Below are positions 51,153 through 61,285 of a DNA stretch of 64,000 nt, one piece after another. The stretch spans positions 496,001 through 560,000 of the forward strand of contig JACKJH010000002.1 in assembly GCA_020638055.1 (NCBI GenBank). The letters are read 5' to 3'. Position numbers and translations under genes: made by a program. The stretch's first letter is position 1; each line of letters begins with the position of its first letter. The notes under the pieces were generated by a model. The model searched no databases and was not told where the DNA came from. It saw only the letters and a list, made by a program, of their open reading frames with translations. The DNA comes from Hyphomicrobiaceae bacterium (GTDB lineage: Bacteria; Pseudomonadota; Alphaproteobacteria; Rhizobiales; Hyphomicrobiaceae).

Positions 51153-53345
51153 TTGAAAAATGATTCGACCTATAGGTCCGGTATCATAGCCTATGCGAGC
51201 ATCACCGCATTCATGGTCATTGCGGGTTTGTATCTCGTAGTCGAGGCGCGCTTTGAAACCAGCGTGCGGGAGCTGACAACGCTCGTTGGCAAAAACAACG
51301 AAGTCTGGCAGCGTATTTCTAGCCTTTCAGCTCAGCTTGTCAGAATGTCTGAAGACAAGCGCCTGCCGCCGTATGTGCAAAATGTAATTCAAGGTGAACT
51401 CACCCAGCTTTTGGCCAGGAGTGGGGAGATCATGACGGCGACAGATTCTGCTCTGGCCACTACGTCTAGCCAGTTCTTTGCCCAATTCTATAAGGCCCGG
51501 CTGCATGCGATCATGAAGGCCGATGTGAAGCCTTCTGTTAAAAACTACGTCAACGCGCTCAGCGTAACACCAAGCAACCTGCTGCGCGCGCGTTACTCAA
51601 GCCTCCTGACGGTCGATGCAATTTTGTTGAATTCGGGTGCCGCGCTCAATCCCCTGAGCGAGAAAAAGCGAACGCTTGAAAGGTTTCATGACCAGTTATC
51701 AGCGCGGCGTGTGCCCATGGGCCTTGTGGTCTTGACTGTGCTTGTGACGTCGGTGTGGGCATCGTGGTTCGGTTTGCTGTTGCCGAGCATCAAGCGTGCG
51801 CGGGAACGAGAGACGCAGTTGATGGCTGCGGAAGAGCGTTCACGCGTGACGTTGCGCTCGATCGGCGATGCAGTGATCGTATCTGACATCTCCGGCCGAC
51901 TTGAGAGCATGAACCCAACGGCTGAGACAATACTGGGTTATCGCTTCTCTGAGGTGAAAGGCCAGCGGATAAAGGGCTTCCTCAAACTATATCGATCGAG
52001 CGATGGTAGGCCTGTCGCAGACCCAGTTGAACAAGTCCTCCATTCAGGCACAATGATCGGGCTCGCCAACAGCACGTCCCTGCGCACCAAAACAGGTGAA
52101 ATGCGCCTGATCGCAGATGCGGCTGCCCCTATCAAATATCCAGATGGAAACACCCACGGCGTGGTTGTCGTGTTTCGTGACGTAACCGATGAATATGCGC
52201 TCAGGCACACCTTGATACAAAGCGACAAGCTACGCGTTGCCGGCGTCCTCGCTGGCGGCATGGCCCACGAATTCAACAACGCGCTCGCCATAATTTCTGG
52301 AGCGGTGGAAGCGATTAAATCAGATGGGCTCCAAGACCGCGAGCACACGCGCCACTTTTCCATGATCGAACAGGCCATCAAGCGGTCCAGTTCCCTTACC
52401 AATCGCCTCCTTACAATTGGCAGGCGGTCTGACGTCACTTCGGCTCCAGTGGATCTGTTGACGGTTGTCGAGCACGCGGTGGAAGTCATAAGTCGCACAA
52501 CCGACCGCACCGTCCGCATCACCTTGGACTGTACGCTTGAGGTTGATGAACGCACCGTCAATGGCGATGCCTCCGCATTCGAGAGCGTGTTCATAAATCT
52601 AGGCCTCAATTCCATCCAATCCATCGACGGCCCTGGCCTAATTGACGTTTCGTTGCAGTCCAGCGGACCTCCGCCTGGACTGAACACCGATGAGACACGC
52701 TTCGTTAAAGTGATTTGGAAGGATAGCGGCGGCGGCATTAAGAGGGAAAATCACGACAAGATCTTTGAACCGTTTTTCACGACCAAAGCCGATACCGGTG
52801 GTTCAGGCTTGGGTTTGAGCATCATCCAAAGTACAGTGCTGGCCTATGCCGGGAAGATCGAAATGGAAAGTGCTCCGGGCCAAGGCACAACATTCAAAAT
52901 TTATTTGCCGATTACCGATCAATTGCCGGACACTGTCGCCATCACAACCTTTGATGAACACGTACCCATGAACGGAAAAATCCTGATTGTCGATGACGAG
53001 CCCAGCTTTCTGGCATTGCTCTCGGAATTCCTGTCCGGATGCGGCTACCAAACATTTGCAGCCGTCAACGGGAATGAAGCATTAGAGATTTTCACACGCC
53101 AAAAGGATGAACTCGACGTCGTCATTCTCGATCTGAATATGCCCAACATCTCAGGTGCCGAACTGGCGCAGAGGTTCCATCTCGAACAGCCGCGATGCAA
53201 AATTATAGTATCAAGCGGATATGCCCGCTCCGACACCGACGTGACAACGCCTATTGGCGACGTTTACATGAAGAAGCCGTATGAATTGCGTGAACTCGCG
53301 AATGCAATTGCCAGGCTTTTGCCGAATACCACTCGGGATCAATGA
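51153..53345 (+). CDS. Membrane PAS hybrid histidine kinase
   Basis: A 730-residue kinase. Helix 1 (about residues 9-28) and helix 2 (about residues 188-210) flank a mainly helical periplasmic domain. A PAS domain follows (about residues 228-345: RSIGDAVIVSDISGR, NPTAETILGYRFSEV, VVVVFRDVTDE), then the HisKA helix with His372 in AGGMAHEFNNAL, HATPase_c (DSGGGIK, FFTTKADTGGSGLGLSI) and a receiver with Asp660 in VILDLNMP. The start appears to be TTG 51153 with GAGG about nine bases upstream. It is 16 bp downstream of a solute-binding protein gene, which suggests ligand input through that protein. Confidence 0.92.
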   Translation: MKNDSTYRSGIIAYASITAFMVIAGLYLVVEARFETSVRELTTLVGKNNEVWQRISSLSAQLVRMSEDKRLPPYVQNVIQGELTQLLARSGEIMTATDSALATTSSQFFAQFYKARLHAIMKADVKPSVKNYVNALSVTPSNLLRARYSSLLTVDAILLNSGAALNPLSEKKRTLERFHDQLSARRVPMGLVVLTVLVTSVWASWFGLLLPSIKRARERETQLMAAEERSRVTLRSIGDAVIVSDISGRLESMNPTAETILGYRFSEVKGQRIKGFLKLYRSSDGRPVADPVEQVLHSGTMIGLANSTSLRTKTGEMRLIADAAAPIKYPDGNTHGVVVVFRDVTDEYALRHTLIQSDKLRVAGVLAGGMAHEFNNALAIISGAVEAIKSDGLQDREHTRHFSMIEQAIKRSSSLTNRLLTIGRRSDVTSAPVDLLTVVEHAVEVISRTTDRTVRITLDCTLEVDERTVNGDASAFESVFINLGLNSIQSIDGPGLIDVSLQSSGPPPGLNTDETRFVKVIWKDSGGGIKRENHDKIFEPFFTTKADTGGSGLGLSIIQSTVLAYAGKIEMESAPGQGTTFKIYLPITDQLPDTVAITTFDEHVPMNGKILIVDDEPSFLALLSEFLSGCGYQTFAAVNGNEALEIFTRQKDELDVVILDLNMPNISGAELAQRFHLEQPRCKIIVSSGYARSDTDVTTPIGDVYMKKPYELRELANAIARLLPNTTRDQ

Positions 53346-53405
53346 AGGGCCAATGAGAAAGCGCCCTTGCCCCATTGGAATACGCTAAGCAGACTGTTGA
53401 CCAAC

Positions 53406-53723
53406 TCACCATCGGCGGGCACTGAAGGTGGCTTCGTGGCCTTTGAAGCGCGATATGGTGATGGTCAGGATGCCGTCCTCGCCGAGGTCGGCATCGCCTG
53501 ATCCTGAGGCCTCGTCCATCTCATCGACGCCGACCCAGTCGAAGTCGGCGCCATTCGCACTGTAGCCGCACTCCATCGCTCCATCGACGCAGATGAATTT
53601 GAACTGGCCCGCGCCGTCGGCGTTGAACTGAATGAAGGCCGGTTCGACGAGGTCGAGATCACGCGCCGCGTAGTCATCCGCCTCGAAGATGCGCCATTTG
53701 CCGATCACGGCACTTTTCGTCAC
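53406..53723 (-). CDS. Conserved hypothetical protein
   Basis: A 105-residue protein starting at GTG 53723 with GAGGGC six bases upstream. It has GKWRIFEADDYAARDLDLVE, AFIQFNADGAGQFKF, DFDWVGVDEMDEASGSG and HEATFSARRW. This pattern of W-R-I, a beta-rich middle and a W-x-G-x-D-E-x-D-E-x-x-G block is seen in a widespread small protein family of unknown function. The frame extends to 53831, but that part is not protein-like and lacks a ribosome site. It lies between a kinase and the RND pump genes and shares no clear role with either. Confidence 0.7.
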   Translation of the reverse strand: MTKSAVIGKWRIFEADDYAARDLDLVEPAFIQFNADGAGQFKFICVDGAMECGYSANGADFDWVGVDEMDEASGSGDADLGEDGILTITISRFKGHEATFSARRW

Positions 53724-53839
53724 GGGGTTGCCCTCGACACCCCTGCCAGCAAACGCGGCAGTTGGATTGTGCGCGTTGCACTCTGCCATACGCCACGTTA
53801 CATCGTTGGCATCTGGCGGTGCGACCAACATTGAGCGCG

Positions 53840-56800
53840 CTAAGCTGCTGTTGTCGCCCCGCCCCCTTCGCTTGCCTCTTTGTCTTTTCCAGATTTTTTA
53901 GGTGAAATGTCGTTGCCCACCATCTTGTGAGCCTTCTCACGCATGGTCTGGAAGACGACATACAGGGCCGGGATGAAGAAGATGGCGATGGAGCTTGATG
54001 CGATCATGCCGCTGAAGACCGACATGGCGACAGATTGCTGTGTTGCCGCACCTGCGCCCTGTGCCTTCACCAGAGGCACAAGCCCGAGGATGAACGCAAA
54101 CGACGTCATCATAACAGCGCGGAAACGCAGATTGGCACCAGTCACGGCAGCATCGTGAATGCTGTTGCCCTTACGCCGCTCATCCATCGCGTATTCGACA
54201 ATCAGAATGGCATTCTTGGCCGATAGCGCGATCAACACCACCAAACCGATCTGTGCAAATACGTTGTTGTCCATACCAGACAGCTTCAGCCCGAGCATTG
54301 CGCCGAACACACCGATGGTGACCGAGGTCAAAACGGCGATCGGGATGGTCCAGCTCTCATAAAGCGCGACAAGGAACAGATATGCGAAGGTCAATGAGAG
54401 CAAAAGAATTGATGCCGTCTGCCCCGCCGCCTTCTTTTCCTGTAGCGCCGTGCCGGTCCACTGGTAGGTAAAGCCCGTTGGAAGTGTCGTTGCTGAGAGT
54501 TGTTCCATGGCTGCGATCGCCTCACCCGATGAATGCCCAGGAGAGGGTGCGCCTTGAACCGTTACAGAGCGCAGGTTGTTGTAGCGCTGGATTGATGAGG
54601 GTCCGACAATGACCCGTGCCGAGGCGAACGCCTGAAGTGGGATCAGGTCACCTTGAGATGATCGCACACGAACGTGGTTGATGTCATCGATGCTCATTCG
54701 TTCGGACGCGTCAGCTTGCAAATTGACCTGCCACGTCCGTCCGAATTTGTTGAAGTCGTTGATGTAGCTACCGCCCATCGTGGTTTGAAGCGTCGAGAAA
54801 ATGTCTGAAACGGCGACACCGAGTGTCTCTGCGCGTTCACGATCGAGATCAAGATAGACCTGCGGCGTGCTGGCACCAAAGGTTGTAAACACCCCCGCCA
54901 GGCGGCTTTCGTTGTGCGCCGTCATCATGATGCCGCGGGCTATACTGGCCATTTCTGCGGGCTCGGCACCCGACATTGACTGCAACTGGTACTCAAAGCC
55001 AGAGCCCGTTCCCAAGCCATTGATTGGTGGAAGATTGAATACGAAGATGTTGGCTTTGGCTATGGACTGGAATGTACTGTTCAAATCTTGCAGCGCACTG
55101 AACACACTTAATGACGGGTCTTTTCGCTCCTCGAATGGTTTTAACGTTGCCACGATCAGACCGCGGTTGGGAAGCGCCAGACCATCCAGCAAGCTGAAAC
55201 CACCAACGGTGAAAAGGTCCTGCGTATAGGGCTTCTCCATCACGGTCTTTTCAACCTGTTCGATAACCGCAAGGGTTCGGTTGGTAGAAGCCGCGTCGGG
55301 CAACTGGACCTCGCCCATCAACGCACCACGGTCTTCATTCGGCAGGAAACCCGTTGGCACGACACCGTTCAAGACGTAGGCACCAAAGGCGAAGCCAGCG
55401 ATAACAAGCGGGGTCACGATTGCCCGCCGCGTAATAACTCCAACAACCGAAGTGTAGCCTCCGGTGGCCTTGTCAATCCCGCGTTGTAGAAACCCGACAA
55501 TGCTCATGGGCTTCATGCCTGGCTTCAGCAGAATCGAACACAGTGCAGGCGACAGCGAAAGCGCGTTGATCGCCGAGATCACCATCGAAACAGATACGGC
55601 CACGGCAAACTGTTGATAGAGCTGCCCAGTAATGCCAGGGATGAACGCGGTCGGCACGAAGACCGACAGAAGCACCAGCGTGATCGCGAGAATGGGGCCG
55701 GTGATCTTGCCCATCGCGATTTCGGTCGCTTGAGCCGCTGTCATTTCAGGATGTTCATGCAGTTCGTGCTCAACGGCTTCCACCACAACGATCGCGTCGT
55801 CCACCACGATACCGATAGCCAGAACGAGAGCGAGCAACGAAATCGTGTTGGCTGAAAAGCCCATCGCAAGCATGATGGCAAATGTGCCAATGAGCGCGAC
55901 AGGCACCGCGATAATTGGAATCAAGGTTGCCCGCAAATTGCCAAGGAAGATGAACACCACGATCGAAACCAGGATGAACGCCTCGATCAGCGTGTGTTCG
56001 ACAGCTTCGATCATCTTCAAGACGAACTCGGTACTGTCGTAGGTTACCTTGACTTCAAGATCATCAGGATAAATAGGTTCCAACTCGGCCAGCTTTGCGC
56101 GGACGAGTTCAGCCACGTTGATCGCGTTCGCACCCGGCGCCTGATAAATACCGATACCTGCGGCGGGCTTTCCATTGAATCTGGCGAACGCATCGCTTGA
56201 TTGGGCACCGAGTTCAACTCGGCCAACGTCCTTGACGCGAAGAAGACTTCCATCGGATTCGGCACGAATGACGATATTGCCAAACTCTTGAGCCGTCAGC
56301 ATGCGGCCTTGGGTCGTAATATTGAGCTGAAAATCTATGTCTTTGGAGAGCGGCGCAGCACCAACGCGGCCGACGGCTGCCTGCGTGTTCTGAGATTGTA
56401 TGGCGGCAGCAACATCCTGGACGGCAACACCCAGACTGTTCAGCCGCTCCAGGTTCACCCACACGCGCATCGAATACATCTTCGCGCCATATAGCGTGGC
56501 CTGACCGACGCCGGGCACGCGCGCGAGATGGTCAATGAGATTGATCGTTCCGAAGTTTGTCAGGAACAACTCATCAAGCGTACCCTTGGGCGAGTGGATA
56601 ACAACCACCTGCAGTAATGAAGACGATTTCTTCTGGACGCTTACACCCAGACGTTGAACCTCTTGCGGCAATTTCGCCAACGCCGCGTTGACCCGGTTCA
56701 TGACGTTGACCGTCGCAATGTCAGGGTCTGTTCCCACCTCGAAGCTGACATTCAGGCTATAGCTTCCGTCGCTGCCCGAGTTGGACTTCATGTAGATCAT

Positions 56801-57025
56801 TTTATCGACGCCATTGACCTGGCTTTCGATAACCTGAGCCACACTGGCCTCGACGGCGCCAGAATTTGCGCCGGGATAGGTCGCCTGTACCGAGACCTGC
56901 GGCGGCACGATGTCGGGGAACTGCGCTACGGGAATAGCCCGCATTGCAATCAAGCCGGCCAGCGTTATGACAATGGAAATGACGAAGGCGAGACGCGGGC
57001 GCTCAATAAAAATCTTTGAGATCAT
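53840..57025 (-). CDS. RND efflux pump inner-membrane protein (HAE1 family)
   Basis: A 1,061-residue proton-driven transporter of the AcrB/MexB type. It opens with SKIFIERPRLAFVISIVI, has the porter-domain motif VAQFPDIVPP, twelve helices and two large periplasmic loops. Proton relay residues are visible: the Asp pair in GIVVDDAIVVVEAVE and the Lys in SAKNAILIVEYAMDERR. It exports drugs or other amphipathic compounds with the adapter encoded upstream; an outer-membrane TolC-like partner is not in the window. Its start overlaps the adapter stop (ATGA). The cytoplasmic tail is Lys- and Gly-rich. Confidence 0.95.
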   Translation of the reverse strand: MISKIFIERPRLAFVISIVITLAGLIAMRAIPVAQFPDIVPPQVSVQATYPGANSGAVEASVAQVIESQVNGVDKMIYMKSNSGSDGSYSLNVSFEVGTDPDIATVNVMNRVNAALAKLPQEVQRLGVSVQKKSSSLLQVVVIHSPKGTLDELFLTNFGTINLIDHLARVPGVGQATLYGAKMYSMRVWVNLERLNSLGVAVQDVAAAIQSQNTQAAVGRVGAAPLSKDIDFQLNITTQGRMLTAQEFGNIVIRAESDGSLLRVKDVGRVELGAQSSDAFARFNGKPAAGIGIYQAPGANAINVAELVRAKLAELEPIYPDDLEVKVTYDSTEFVLKMIEAVEHTLIEAFILVSIVVFIFLGNLRATLIPIIAVPVALIGTFAIMLAMGFSANTISLLALVLAIGIVVDDAIVVVEAVEHELHEHPEMTAAQATEIAMGKITGPILAITLVLLSVFVPTAFIPGITGQLYQQFAVAVSVSMVISAINALSLSPALCSILLKPGMKPMSIVGFLQRGIDKATGGYTSVVGVITRRAIVTPLVIAGFAFGAYVLNGVVPTGFLPNEDRGALMGEVQLPDAASTNRTLAVIEQVEKTVMEKPYTQDLFTVGGFSLLDGLALPNRGLIVATLKPFEERKDPSLSVFSALQDLNSTFQSIAKANIFVFNLPPINGLGTGSGFEYQLQSMSGAEPAEMASIARGIMMTAHNESRLAGVFTTFGASTPQVYLDLDRERAETLGVAVSDIFSTLQTTMGGSYINDFNKFGRTWQVNLQADASERMSIDDINHVRVRSSQGDLIPLQAFASARVIVGPSSIQRYNNLRSVTVQGAPSPGHSSGEAIAAMEQLSATTLPTGFTYQWTGTALQEKKAAGQTASILLLSLTFAYLFLVALYESWTIPIAVLTSVTIGVFGAMLGLKLSGMDNNVFAQIGLVVLIALSAKNAILIVEYAMDERRKGNSIHDAAVTGANLRFRAVMMTSFAFILGLVPLVKAQGAGAATQQSVAMSVFSGMIASSSIAIFFIPALYVVFQTMREKAHKMVGNDISPKKSGKDKEASEGGGATTAA

Positions 57026-58176
57026 TGGTTGCCGCCCTGCTTGTCTGCGGGTCCCTTTTCAAGTTCGGCTTTGGCAGTGCCTCCGTCTTTCACCTTTTGT
57101 TGCCCCTGGACGATCACCTGCTCGCCGACCTTTAAACCATCTGTCACGGCAATCAGACCGTCGCGCGAAATGCCCAGCTTGAGGTTGCGCCGCTCGACCT
57201 TGTTGTCAGCGGTTACCACGAACGTATACGTACCTTGCTGGTCCGTCGCCAATGCCGTTGTGGGAATGACAGTTGCCTCATCGGGGCTTTTGGATTCAAT
57301 CACAATGCGAAGTGTCTGCCCATCCGTGAGAAGCCTATTTTCGTTCGGAAATATCGCGCGCACGATTTGCCCGTCTGTACGTGGGTCAACCTTCACGTCG
57401 ATGAAGTCAATGACGCCCTTCTGCTCAGCCAGACTGCCGTCGGCAAGCTTTGCACGGACGATCAGGTCTTTGGCATCGTCCCCGTTCTTCTTCGCTTCCA
57501 GCAACTGCCGCTGCGTCACCGGGAAAAGCGCATACATTTTGTCGGTTCTCACCAGCGTTGCCAGAACCCCCGAGTCGGGTCCAACGAGGTTTCCTGGATC
57601 TATGGATGACCGACCTATCCTGCCGGAAATCGGAGCCACAACCTTCGTGTACGAGAGATTGATCTTGGCATCTTCAACTGCGGCTTTGGCTGCAGCTATG
57701 CCAGCCGCAGCGGTCTTTTCATCGGCAATCTTCTGATCGAGTTGAGCTGTCGACGCCGCCTGCTTGGCTTCCAGATCCTTATAGCGTTTCAGCGTGAGAA
57801 CCGCGTTATCGTGCGTGGCAACGGCCGACTCCAACTGCGCCTGGCGTTGCTCCAGCGCAGCCTCGAATGGTTCAGGCTCAATCAAATAGAGTATGTCACC
57901 CTTGCTAACCTCGGCACCCGCGTCGAACTTTCTTTCGCGAAGAAAACCCGAAACCCGCGCACGCAAATCAACCTTCTCCAAGGCTTCGACACGGCCAACA
58001 AACTCTGTCTGGCGCGCAAGCGACTGTTTTTTTGCCTTTACAACCAGAACCGCCGGTGCCTGTGCCGCCGCTGCCTGCTGCCCTTTTGCCTCGTCTTCGG
58101 CTGCTGCTGGCGCAACAGGGTGCAAAACAAACAGGCCAACGATCAACCACCGAAGGCCTCCCCAAAATCCGGACAT
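57022..58176 (-). CDS. RND efflux periplasmic adapter
   Basis: A 384-residue membrane-fusion protein. A signal peptide (about residues 1-25, ending AAAE) is followed by an extended Ala/Gln stretch and the biotinyl-lipoyl-like domain (VSGFLRERKFDAGAEVSKGD, LYLIEPEPFE), a long coiled-coil hairpin of Ala-, Glu- and Lys-rich residues, the TKVVAPISGRIGRSSID second half and beta-barrel domains. It links the pump to an outer-membrane channel. The start ATG follows GGGAGCG. It is the first gene of a two-gene operon; no regulator gene is adjacent. Confidence 0.93.
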   Translation of the reverse strand: MSGFWGGLRWLIVGLFVLHPVAPAAAEDEAKGQQAAAAQAPAVLVVKAKKQSLARQTEFVGRVEALEKVDLRARVSGFLRERKFDAGAEVSKGDILYLIEPEPFEAALEQRQAQLESAVATHDNAVLTLKRYKDLEAKQAASTAQLDQKIADEKTAAAGIAAAKAAVEDAKINLSYTKVVAPISGRIGRSSIDPGNLVGPDSGVLATLVRTDKMYALFPVTQRQLLEAKKNGDDAKDLIVRAKLADGSLAEQKGVIDFIDVKVDPRTDGQIVRAIFPNENRLLTDGQTLRIVIESKSPDEATVIPTTALATDQQGTYTFVVTADNKVERRNLKLGISRDGLIAVTDGLKVGEQVIVQGQQKVKDGGTAKAELEKGPADKQGGNQ

Positions 58177-58259
58177 GCAATCGCTCCCACGTCGAGTTTA
58201 CGACAGTTTTTCACCAACCCTGAGAGCACGCAGGTGACCCGGGTCCAGCATTTGGCTGC

Positions 58260-58289
58260 ATCATAGAATGTATACTATTGAACAGACAA
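58260..58289 (-). promoter_or_regulatory. Promoter of the RND operon
   Basis: Minus-strand TTGTCT (58289-58284), an 18-bp spacer and TATGAT (58265-58260), about 80 bp before the adapter start. The -10 matches TATAAT at five of six positions and the -35 matches TTGACA at four of six. The spacer contains GTATAC, which could be an operator site. Confidence 0.5.
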
Positions 58290-58833
58290 GTTTATTTACC
58301 CCAGTCCTTAGTACCTGTGCCTCACCCGGTCCAGCCGAATGCTATCAATAACCTTGCTGCAAGACGCTCCAAGGCAGGACGATCCCCTGGCTCGCAACAC
58401 CTGTCAAAGTCAGATGAACATAGGCGTTAACACCAGAACGAAATATGATCGGCTGGCACGATGAGTAATGCCAAACCCATGGTCCTAACTCAATAGCCTT
58501 CACCGAGCATCGTGCCGTTCGTCCCAGTCCTTCACTAAGTCTCGTGCATGCAGGCCTTACCAAGAGGCCAACGACTGCGATGCATGCTCGGTTTGATAAA
58601 AATCATAAAAACAACCTGCCATTGGAAGCTGCATCCTCTATTGCTCCAACCGTTCAAACGTCTACCGAAAAATGCCGGTCACGGCGATCCAAATATGGAA
58701 CGCTAACCTGGCGAAGCAAAAGCAATTTTGAATTTTGAATTGCTGCCTCGGGAGAGCTGTCCAGACAGAGACGGTTCACGACGTTTATACCCGAGCGCGC
58801 ACGGGACCAATTATTCATCACCTTTTCACATCT
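58290..58833. other. Intergenic region, no gene found
   Basis: About 540 bp of moderately AT-rich sequence upstream of the RND operon. Frames on both strands are short, lack ribosome sites and read like noise. Nine-base arms GGCACGATG / CATCGTGCC lie near 58454 and 58506. No other feature is evident before element H copy 2. Confidence 0.45.
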
Positions 58834-59102
58834 AGCCCGCCCTTCTCACGATGGTATGGCCGGCACGGAGGTGAAAATGATGACAGGCCAGGAGAGCCGT
58901 GTAGTTCGATGTGGTACATCGGGCAAACGGCACGACACAGACTGTCATCATTTGCACCCCGCCCTGCGGGTCGTGCTGGCGCGGCCGACCGCTGCGTCGG
59001 GCAGCTCAACCGTAAACCACCGCTACGCTTTTCGCCTCCCTCCTTGCGGGTCGATCTCGCGCCAGCGCGATGACGGCCGTGCCCTCGTGAGAAAGGCGGG
59101 CT
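58834..59102 (+). repeat. Element H with inverted ends, copy 2
   Basis: A 269-bp element with AGCCCGCC ... GGCGGGCT inverted ends (18 bp, one mismatch), colinear with 36629-36896. Twelve differences from copy 1 were counted, one of them in the left end. The 82-codon frame from ATG 58856 stays open here too but the change pattern is not coding-like. It lies in a long gene-free region between the RND operon and a hybrid kinase. Confidence 0.8.
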
Positions 59103-59647
59103 AACGCATTGGTTCGGCATTCAATTTTTCCGCCACACCGCTATGGCACACGCCCACAAAAAGCAAACAACGTTCGCGATCGCCATCTTTGGCGACCAGC
59201 ACGTTCGGCGATCTGAAATCACTCACTATTTATGCCTGCTCTTGTCTTTGCGCTGAAGAGCCGTATTCTGTCTATGAAATGTCCAGGCGCACGGGATTCC
59301 ATATGATTTGCGCTCGCCCGCCATCAATATTGCCTGCTGCCCAACATGCAGACTCGGTGTGAGGGCGGCGCTATCATAGCTTTTGAACGCGCACCATGCA
59401 TTGCAATGGAAATAGCAGAAGTGCTCCTGGCGAAATTGGCACAAGCGTGCGCGGCTTAAAACATATCGGTCTGGTGGTTTGGAGGTAGAATTCGGATACT
59501 GTCAGGAACGTTCAGAACACGATGGATATAGAAACCCAAGACGATTCTGAATGAATTTCGGTAGAGATGCTCAGGAGCGAAAAGTTGCAACAGAAACACA
59601 AGCTCTGAACCGATCTTGCCAATACACGGGCTGGATAGGGAGGCTGC
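59103..59647. other. Intergenic region upstream of the PAS kinase
   Basis: This 545-bp region contains only short frames without ribosome sites. The end (59630-59647) holds the GGGAGG ribosome site of the kinase gene. No repeat of the families above is seen. Confidence 0.45.
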
Positions 59648-61285
59648 ATGAAATTCAGCAACGTCGTTGCAAACCATAGCACTCTCGCGCAGACTCTCGA
59701 CGATACGCTGGTCGATGAGATTCCAGGCTACACATCCCTTACGCTCGATGTTTTCCTGGAACCTCAGTCGATGCTCGTTGTCAGCCGCGTCATGGAAGCA
59801 ATTCCGACTATGCTGGCGGTGTTTCGCAATGATCTGAGCTACATTTACGCAAACCGCCGTTATGTCGCCACCGTAAACTCTGCGCAAAAATCCTGGAAGG
59901 GCCTCTCTGTCAGAGAATACCTTCCTGAATATCTTCAAGAATTCATTTTGCCGCGACTGGCGCGTGCCGTAAACGGCGAACACGTTTCGTTCTTCGTCGA
60001 TATTTTGCCGCCTGACGGCATAACGCGGACCATGCATGTGACGTACGAGCCGTTCATATCGGCAGATGGGAAATCAGACTTCTTCCTCATGTCAGGCATC
60101 GACGTCACCGACCTGAAAGTTGCCCAGCAACGGCTTTATTCCGCTCAGCGTCTGGAAGCGACGGCACAGTTGACGGGCGGTATCGCGCACGACTTCAACA
60201 ATCAGCTTGGCGTTGTCGTGGGCGCGCTTTCAATGCTGAGAACGACGGAACAGGACACCAAGAATTTGCGCCTTCTGGAGCTTTGCCAGCAGGCGGCAGA
60301 CCGTTGTACCAAACTGACGTCGCAACTCCTGTCCTTCGGCCGCCGCCAGGCTCTGCAACCTGTCGCGATGACTGTGGCGACACATATGGATTCCATACTT
60401 AGCCTGGCAAGGGTGAGCGTTCTCGATAACATCACGCTGGATGTCGCGGCTGAAGCGGCGGATTGCTCGATATTCGTCGACCCGACTCAGTTTGAAAGCA
60501 CGCTGTTGAATTTGATCTTCAACGCGCGCGACTCCATGCCCGATGGCGGCAAGATCACAATCCATTCGTTTCTTGCCCGCAATATTGGCGAGGACTGGCT
60601 GCAAACCGATCGCCTTGATGCCGAGTTCGCTTGCATAGAAATTATCGATGAAGGCATCGGCATGAATCCGGATGTGGCGCAGCGCGCATTCGAGCCCTTC
60701 TTCACAACCAAGCCTCCCGGCGGCGGCGCTGGAATGGGCCTCGCCATGGTTTATGGGTTCGTCAAGCAATCAGGCGGACACATTGAAATGACCACCGCAC
60801 CAATGCGGGGCACGACTGTACGTCTCTATCTCCCGCGCGCCGAACGGGCTGAGCATTACAAGCGTGCTGTAACGCTGAAAAAACCGCCAACGGGCGTAAG
60901 GCTCCACGTTTTGATCGTCGAGGACGACGCAGCCCTTGCGGATATCATCTCGCAAATGCTTGTATCGCTCGGCCATTTGACCTTTGCATGTGATAATGCC
61001 GAAGATGCATTGAAGCTGCTCGATAAAACAAAGATCGATGTGGTGCTGACTGACGTCCTCATCCGTGGACCTGTCAACGGGCTGCAGTTGCGCGAACAGA
61101 TCATTAGCAAATATCCCAGCGCGTTTGTGATCTGCACATCAGGATACCCCGACCCACGCACCGGAGGGCCATACGAGCTGAATTCCGAAATCGTATTCCT
61201 GCCAAAGCCGATCAAGCGCGATGACCTTGCCAATGCGCTGACACCATTGCAGCAAACGTTGTTTGCAAACCCATCCAACGAGTAG
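59648..61285 (+). CDS. Cytoplasmic PAS hybrid histidine kinase
   Basis: A 545-residue kinase without membrane segments. A PAS domain (about residues 50-160: AIPTMLAVFRNDLSYIYANR, MHVTYEPFI, FFLMSGIDVTDLK) is followed by HisKA with His181 in TGGIAHDFNNQLG, HATPase_c (IDEGIGMN, FFTTKPPGGGAGMGLAM) and a receiver with Asp469 in VVLTDVLIRG. The ribosome site GGGAGG lies four bases before the ATG. It is convergent with cpaD, so it is not clearly part of the pilus cluster. The signal is unknown; the PAS pocket could bind a cofactor. Confidence 0.92.
   Translation: MKFSNVVANHSTLAQTLDDTLVDEIPGYTSLTLDVFLEPQSMLVVSRVMEAIPTMLAVFRNDLSYIYANRRYVATVNSAQKSWKGLSVREYLPEYLQEFILPRLARAVNGEHVSFFVDILPPDGITRTMHVTYEPFISADGKSDFFLMSGIDVTDLKVAQQRLYSAQRLEATAQLTGGIAHDFNNQLGVVVGALSMLRTTEQDTKNLRLLELCQQAADRCTKLTSQLLSFGRRQALQPVAMTVATHMDSILSLARVSVLDNITLDVAAEAADCSIFVDPTQFESTLLNLIFNARDSMPDGGKITIHSFLARNIGEDWLQTDRLDAEFACIEIIDEGIGMNPDVAQRAFEPFFTTKPPGGGAGMGLAMVYGFVKQSGGHIEMTTAPMRGTTVRLYLPRAERAEHYKRAVTLKKPPTGVRLHVLIVEDDAALADIISQMLVSLGHLTFACDNAEDALKLLDKTKIDVVLTDVLIRGPVNGLQLREQIISKYPSAFVICTSGYPDPRTGGPYELNSEIVFLPKPIKRDDLANALTPLQQTLFANPSNE

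Noticed and set aside
51938..52738. A 266-codon minus-strand frame within the second hybrid kinase.
   Set aside because: Ser/Thr/Arg-rich shadow of the kinase coding frame without motifs.
59456..60037. A 193-codon minus-strand frame opposite the start of the PAS kinase.
   Set aside because: It is the complement of the PAS region, which has clear motifs and a strong ribosome site on the plus strand.
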